DNA from: Allomuricauda sp. ARW1Y1
GTDB lineage: Bacteria > Bacteroidota > Bacteroidia > Flavobacteriales > Flavobacteriaceae
Assembly (NCBI RefSeq): GCF_013407935.1
Contig: NZ_JACBZU010000004.1
Coordinates: forward strand, 124,001 to 188,000
Direction: 5' to 3'
Length of the DNA: 64,000 nucleotides
A model generated the notes under the pieces. It worked only from the letters and a program-made list of their open reading frames with translations. It was not told where the DNA came from and did no database searches. Below, piece after piece: positions 59,950-64,000 of the stretch; position 1 is the first letter of the stretch, and every line of letters begins with the position of its first letter. The position numbers and the translations under genes were made by a program.

Positions 59950-60579
59950 CTATTCCAAGGTATTATAGATTTCCACTAGTCGTTCCTTTGCTCTTTTAAT
60001 GCGCATTTTCACCGCACTTTCCCCAATCTCCAACAAGGAGACCAGATCTTTGATGCTGGCCCCATCTTGGTATTTTAGCAGCAGCAACGATTTGTCCTCT
60101 GCCGCAATCAGCTGCAATGCCTTTTTGAGTTTGTCCGCTTTCATTTCAAACAAGCTCTCATCGGGCACTTCTTCGGTAAGCTTATGTTCGGAAGTTTCCA
60201 CCTGAACGGACTTGTCCCGTATTTTCAGTTGTTTGTTCCGGTTGACATAATTGACACAAAAATTATAGGTAAATGAGTAGAGCCATGTAGAAAACTTCGA
60301 TTTGCCCTTAAAGGTTCGAAGTTTGATAAAAAGGTGAAGGAACACATCTTGGGTGAGATCCTCCGCTTCGTCCGCGGATTTTGCGAATCCGTAACATTTG
60401 TTATAGACCATTGTAGCATAGCGGTCGTACAACTTTCCAAAAAGCATGGGGTCGTTGTCCGCAACAATCTGTTTCACCAATTCCTCATCAGATAGCTGCA
60501 CGTATAAGTCTTCCTTTTCCAAAAACGCTTTGTCGGGGTTACTTATAAGTATGAGAAACAGGTTTTTTAAAAAAGTCAC
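59950..60579 (-). CDS. ECF-type RNA polymerase sigma factor
   Basis: 209 residues. Region 2: DPMLFGKLYDRYATMVYNKC, EDLTQDVFLHLFIKL, KFSTWLYSFTYNFCVNYVNR; region 4: IAAEDKSLLLLKYQDGASIKDLVSLLEIGESAVKMRIKRAKERL. A 23-residue N-terminal extension begins MTFLKNLFLILI; the start could be internal at none of the near ATGs, so I keep 60579. It heads an operon with a 62-residue protein and an MscS channel. No classical anti-sigma factor is present. Confidence 0.92.
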   Translation of the reverse strand: MTFLKNLFLILISNPDKAFLEKEDLYVQLSDEELVKQIVADNDPMLFGKLYDRYATMVYNKCYGFAKSADEAEDLTQDVFLHLFIKLRTFKGKSKFSTWLYSFTYNFCVNYVNRNKQLKIRDKSVQVETSEHKLTEEVPDESLFEMKADKLKKALQLIAAEDKSLLLLKYQDGASIKDLVSLLEIGESAVKMRIKRAKERLVEIYNTLE

Positions 60580-60643
60580 TCCAAAAACAGATTTATTTGA
60601 CCCAGCTTTTTAAAATGGGGGGCAAATTAACGGATTTTCCTAG

Positions 60644-60651
60644 TATATTTG
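60644..60651 (+). promoter_or_regulatory. -7 box of lipoprotein gene
   Basis: TATATTTG matches TAnnTTTG, 14 nt before the ATG at 60666. A -33 TTG is not evident. Confidence 0.5.
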
Positions 60652-60665
60652 GTTAAAAACCAGAC

Positions 60666-61355
60666 ATGAAGACCTATTACATCGCCGGACTGCTTGCCTT
60701 TTTATTTTTTACCGCTTGTAAAACGGAACCGAAGAAAACCGAAACTGCGGCCGAAACTACCGAAACCGAAAAAACCGTTCCCGAACGGATTGCGGAGGCC
60801 CATGGTTTTGAGCATTGGAAGGATGTGGAGCGAATTACCTTTACGTTCAATGTGGACAGGGATTCCATGCACTTTGAGCGTAGCTGGGATTGGGAACCCA
60901 AAACCAATATGGTAACGGCCATTTCGGGTGCGGACACCTTAAGGTATGACCGGAATGCCATGGATAGTATTGCACTAAAGACGAATGGAGGTTTCATTAA
61001 TGACCGGTACTGGCTCATGGCTCCCTTTAACCTCATGTGGGACGCCAATAACTATACGTTTGAACATACAGAGGAGGCTACGGCTCCCATTAGCCAAGAA
61101 CCCATGCAAAAGCTGACCATTGTGTATGCCAATGAAGGTGGCTACACCCCTGGCGATGCGTATGATTTCTACTTTAAGGATGATTACATCCTTCGGGAGT
61201 GGGCCTATCGCAAATCCAACCAAGAGGAGCCCAACTTGGTATCCACTTGGGAAGATTATGTAGAGATGGAAGGCCTACAGTTGGCACAACAGCACAACCG
61301 ACCCGATGGAGGCACCAGCCTTTATTTTACAGGGCTTACCGTGAGTAAACCATAA
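60666..61355 (+). CDS. uncharacterised lipoprotein
   Basis: 229 residues. The lipoprotein signal MKTYYIAGLLAFLFFTAC gives Cys18, followed by a low-complexity linker rich in K, E and T (residues 20-38). The rest is a beta-rich domain beginning ERIAEAHGFEHWKDVERITF, with DTLRYDRNAMDSIALKTNGG and APFNLMWDANNYTFEHTE; the pattern recalls LolA/LolB-like sheets, but I would not name a family. It lies alone, divergent from the sigma factor operon with an 86-nt gap. Outer-membrane or periplasmic location is expected. Confidence 0.85.
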   Translation: MKTYYIAGLLAFLFFTACKTEPKKTETAAETTETEKTVPERIAEAHGFEHWKDVERITFTFNVDRDSMHFERSWDWEPKTNMVTAISGADTLRYDRNAMDSIALKTNGGFINDRYWLMAPFNLMWDANNYTFEHTEEATAPISQEPMQKLTIVYANEGGYTPGDAYDFYFKDDYILREWAYRKSNQEEPNLVSTWEDYVEMEGLQLAQQHNRPDGGTSLYFTGLTVSKP

Positions 61356-61536
61356 ATTCATTTATATTGTTTGCAAACCTTTGAAATTCTTAAAAAATTG
61401 AATTCTCTCCCATAGGATGGAATTTAAAACTATTATAATTTTTTATCATTTATTTAGTCATTAAAATATCGATTGATAAAACTTGTTTGTAAGAAAATAT
61501 TTATCGAATTTCGTTTCGACAAATCAAAATCAACCT

Positions 61537-62187
61537 TTGAAAACAAGCCTACCCCTAAAGCAATCAATCGTCATTTTTATGACGGCTTCCTTCCTCAGCA
61601 TATGCAGTATATATTCCCAAGACAAAAGTGATTGGGGTCTCAACTTTGGCGCTACGTACACCTCACTTTGGGGAAACGATTATGCAAGAGCTGTTAATTA
61701 TGATGTTGGAATTCTATTGGGACTCCATTATGGATATGAGTTTACCCCCGGTATCATCTTGGTAGCCAATGTAAATTACGAACGCCGCACCATAGATGGA
61801 AATGGAATTTATTTTAATTATGAGGGTCGGCCTACACAGGAATATAATTTTAAGGATAAATACCATTATCTAAATATCCCGATTCTGATTAAAGTACCTT
61901 TTGGACAAAAGGAACTCTGGCACATAGATTTTGGGCCATTTATAGGTCTTCTTTTAGACGACTCCATTCGAAATGAAGGTATTAATTCATCTTTTAAAAG
62001 TACGGATTACGGGCTTACCGCTGGTTTGGGGAAGGAATTTCCATCAAAAGGCAAATCCAGTTATATCCTCGAGCTCCAATCCGAACTAGGACTTGCAAAC
62101 ACCATGGATTTTGAAAGTTTTGATCCAAATGCACAGACCAAAAGAACAAGCACAATTAAGCTTATTTTCACCTGGGTTTTTAATTAG
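61537..62187 (+). CDS. outer membrane beta-barrel protein (PorT-like)
   Basis: 216 residues from a TTG at 61537 (reads LKTSLPLKQSIVIFMTASFL), which begins a good signal peptide ending SIYSQ; an upstream TTG at 61483 adds 18 residues and is less fitting. The mature protein shows alternating beta strands: GLNFGATYTSLWGN, GILLGLHYGYEF, ILVANVNYERR, YHYLNIPILIKVPF, GPFIGLLL, GLTAGLGKEF, and ends in KLIFTWVFN with the terminal aromatic of outer-membrane barrels. Typical OMP_b-brl_2 protein; no known ligand. Confidence 0.85.
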   Translation: MKTSLPLKQSIVIFMTASFLSICSIYSQDKSDWGLNFGATYTSLWGNDYARAVNYDVGILLGLHYGYEFTPGIILVANVNYERRTIDGNGIYFNYEGRPTQEYNFKDKYHYLNIPILIKVPFGQKELWHIDFGPFIGLLLDDSIRNEGINSSFKSTDYGLTAGLGKEFPSKGKSSYILELQSELGLANTMDFESFDPNAQTKRTSTIKLIFTWVFN

Positions 62188-62200
62188 AATAACGGTTATC

Positions 62201-62776
62201 ATGAAACATCTTTTCAACATCTTTTTATTACTAGCCATTTATGCATCATCCCCCGTTCAGGCTCAAGATTACGACCTCGTGCCCAATAACAAAGCGGTTG
62301 TTTATTTTGTACGGGCAAAATCCATGGGGTCCCTGGTGAATTTCACTTATTTTGATGGAGAAAGAGCAATTGGAAAATTCAATGGAAGGAAATATCTCCG
62401 ATATGAGTGTGACCCTGGAGAACACCTTTTTTGGGCACGGTCCGAAAACAGGTCCTTTGTTGAGGCCGATTTAGCAGGCGGAAAAACTTACATGATAGAG
62501 GCACTTCCCAGAATGGGAGGGCTTAAGGCAGCTGTTAAATTGGTTCCTGTTGATATTGAATCCCACAACATGAAAAAAATCACAAAGCTATTTTCAAAAA
62601 AAGATAGGGTGCAGTTTACAGAAGAAGAGATTGACGAACTTCAGAAAGAAATGACCGAGGTAATTGTCCGTGGAATGGAAAGGTACCAACAAGGCAAGGA
62701 GGAAGGCGAAGAAATGGCAAAACTAATGCCTAAAATGACCATTGATTTATCCACCATTCGCGCAAGTTCCAATTAA
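62201..62776 (+). CDS. exported DUF2846-like protein
   Basis: 191 residues from the ATG at 62201 (MKHLFNIFLLLAIYASSPV); a frame from 62093 within the previous gene is rejected. The signal peptide ends at VQAQ. The domain shows KAVVYFVRAKSMGSLVNFTY, GKFNGRKYLRYECDPGEHLF and VEADLAGGKTYMIEA, the pattern of DUF2846 (envelope proteins of unknown function). A Lys/Glu-rich helix near residue 150-170 (EEEIDELQKEMTEVIVRGME) ends it. It is 13 nt after the beta-barrel gene, so it is probably in one transcript. Confidence 0.8.
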   Translation: MKHLFNIFLLLAIYASSPVQAQDYDLVPNNKAVVYFVRAKSMGSLVNFTYFDGERAIGKFNGRKYLRYECDPGEHLFWARSENRSFVEADLAGGKTYMIEALPRMGGLKAAVKLVPVDIESHNMKKITKLFSKKDRVQFTEEEIDELQKEMTEVIVRGMERYQQGKEEGEEMAKLMPKMTIDLSTIRASSN

Positions 62777-62842
62777 ATTACACCTAACATTTAAGTCCTG
62801 GATTGGTAAATGGCTAGAAAACGCTGTTATTTTAAAAAATAC

Positions 62843-63991
62843 TCACCTCCCCCTTCTCCTTAGGAAAAACGTAATCCCAAAAACCAACAGGGCCATGCAC
62901 AAGAGCAACATAAAGCTATAATTGAGCGAGGCGCTTTCCGCAATAAAACCGAGAATTACAGGACCCAACAAAAACCCGATATACCCAAAGCCCGCGATAA
63001 AGGCAACACCTTGGGAGGAATCCACGCCCTTCACGTTGCCACCAATACGGAACAATTCGGGTACAATCACCGAAAATCCCAACCCGTTTAGGGCAAAACC
63101 GATTATGGACCAAGTGGTTTGTTGGGTCAGCACCAAAAAATAGCCACAGGCCGCAATGAGGGCACCCAACCCCACCAGCTTTATGGAGCCAATCCGTGCA
63201 CTGATGCCATCACCCAAAAACCTACCAAGCGTCATGGTAGTGGAAAAAGCCAAAAAGCCCGCACCAATAAGCAATTCTGGGGCCATAGTCATTTCCTTGA
63301 GATAAAGTCCGCTCCAATCAATAATAGCGCCTTCACTTCCAAAGGAAACAAAACCAATAATCCCCAATAACAATAAAGGTTTAAAAAGTTTGAAGCTGAA
63401 CGGCTCCTTTTCCACTGGCGCTGCTACAATGTGGATGTAGTGCTTTCTAAAATATAGGTTGATGATGAACACCAATACCACCGTTATGCCCATGTGCAAC
63501 ACAGGACTTCCTATCACCGGAATTAAAAAACTGCCCAAGCCTACCAAAATACCTCCCAAACTAAAAAAGCCGTGGGCCGCAGACATGAAGTTTTGCTTAT
63601 CCTCTTTCTCAATCTCAGTGACCAAGGTATTTATGGCAATATCGATAAAACCGTTGCCCGCCCCAAATAGATACAGCGCCGCCATCAAAAGATAATAATT
63701 AGGGGCCATTAGTGGCAGCATGGCGGTGGCAGACACAAAGATGACACCAATCCAAGAGGCCCGTCCAACCCCGATACGGTTGATCAACTTGGATGCCATG
63801 GGAATGATCGTAAAAACCCCAAGCGACAAACAAAACAGGGCGATGCCCAGATCAGCCTTGTCTATCCCCAGTTTTTCTTTAACAGTGGGAATATAAATGG
63901 CCCATGTACCGAACCAAATATTGATACTGGTAAACACCCAGGCCGTTCCAAAATATCTTGGATTGGACAAAATCAGTTGTAAGGACTTCAT
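62843..63991 (-). CDS. MFS transporter (YbjJ-like)
   Basis: 382 residues with twelve predicted membrane helices. Loop motifs are present: ASKLINRIGVGRASWIG after helix 2 and FLGDGISARIGSIKLVG after helix 8, as in MFS. The domain ends in a basic tail LRRRGR. Members of this group in databases are called 'MFS transporter' with roles from sugar to drug efflux; the substrate is not readable. Its start ATG lies 9 nt from the right window edge, so the promoter is outside. Confidence 0.93.
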   Translation of the reverse strand: MKSLQLILSNPRYFGTAWVFTSINIWFGTWAIYIPTVKEKLGIDKADLGIALFCLSLGVFTIIPMASKLINRIGVGRASWIGVIFVSATAMLPLMAPNYYLLMAALYLFGAGNGFIDIAINTLVTEIEKEDKQNFMSAAHGFFSLGGILVGLGSFLIPVIGSPVLHMGITVVLVFIINLYFRKHYIHIVAAPVEKEPFSFKLFKPLLLLGIIGFVSFGSEGAIIDWSGLYLKEMTMAPELLIGAGFLAFSTTMTLGRFLGDGISARIGSIKLVGLGALIAACGYFLVLTQQTTWSIIGFALNGLGFSVIVPELFRIGGNVKGVDSSQGVAFIAGFGYIGFLLGPVILGFIAESASLNYSFMLLLCMALLVFGITFFLRRRGR

Positions 63992-64000
63992 AAATGGTCT

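Noticed and set aside
1..64000. tRNA, rRNA, prophage and integrative element genes
   Set aside because: Looked for cloverleaf-like segments, integrases, transposases and phage genes; none found. Reading by eye can miss a tRNA, so a covariance-model scan would settle it.

Overview
The window comes from a marine-type Flavobacteriaceae chromosome (Bacteroidota), plausibly near Allomuricauda/Flagellimonas; the genus is inference. Evidence: moderate GC, almost no Shine-Dalgarno sequences, promoters of the Bacteroidota form TTG-N18..22-TAnnTTTG, several TTG starts, and a flavobacterial gene order around ddl-coaD, pyrE, birA-rsfS-ftsH-cdsA-psd. It is mostly core chromosome; I see no prophage, IS transposase, CRISPR array, rRNA or tRNA gene.

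Layout. 1-3.9 kb: thiol/redox genes on the minus strand (DUF2851 fragment, rhodanese, two thioredoxin-fold proteins), divergent from marR-nitroreductase-YceI. 3.95-11.7 kb: a complete trp operon, leader-E-G-D-C-F-B-A, with a classical ribosome-mediated attenuator (three tandem Trp codons, mutually exclusive hairpins). It is unusually rich in small repeats: a GIY-YIG gene between palindromes lies between attenuator and trpE, a four-helix-bundle gene between inverted heptamer arrays lies between trpD and trpC, other spacers carry other repeat families, and one repeat sits in frame inside trpF. 11.7-19.1 kb: M20 peptidase, a UDG-like protein (carrying the same in-frame repeat), ppc, yaaA, rluD, PASTA protein. 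19.2-32.1 kb: ddl, coaD, a PAS kinase with response regulator, M14 peptidase, Nudix, pyrE, SRPBCC, birA, then rsfS-ftsH-LUD-cdsA-psd-ACBP. 32.1-39.6 kb (minus): sterol-desaturase-like protein, a three-gene amino-sugar-type operon (GH109, GHMP kinase, nucleotidyltransferase), valS (with an in-frame heptamer repeat). 39.6-53.3 kb: DUF1573 protein, retropepsin-like/PDZ protein, aminotransferase, murB, ECF sigma/anti-sigma, a second sigma factor, lipA, gap, hybrid kinase, lpxK, nif3-like, coiled-coil protein. 53.3-58.3 kb: a repeat-filled spacer, kmo, and a light-repair module (DUF2256, DASH cryptochrome, FeS photolyase). 58.3-64 kb: clpP, MscS channel, small protein, ECF sigma, envelope proteins, MFS transporter.

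The most interesting signal is the repeat biology: two small genes (GIY-YIG nuclease; S23/IVP-type four-helix bundle) each bracketed by a repeat type that also occurs alone, and short repeats that have entered three genes (trpF, UDG-like, valS) while keeping the frame, resembling Rickettsia palindromic elements. All family assignments are from motif recognition; no database search was run.
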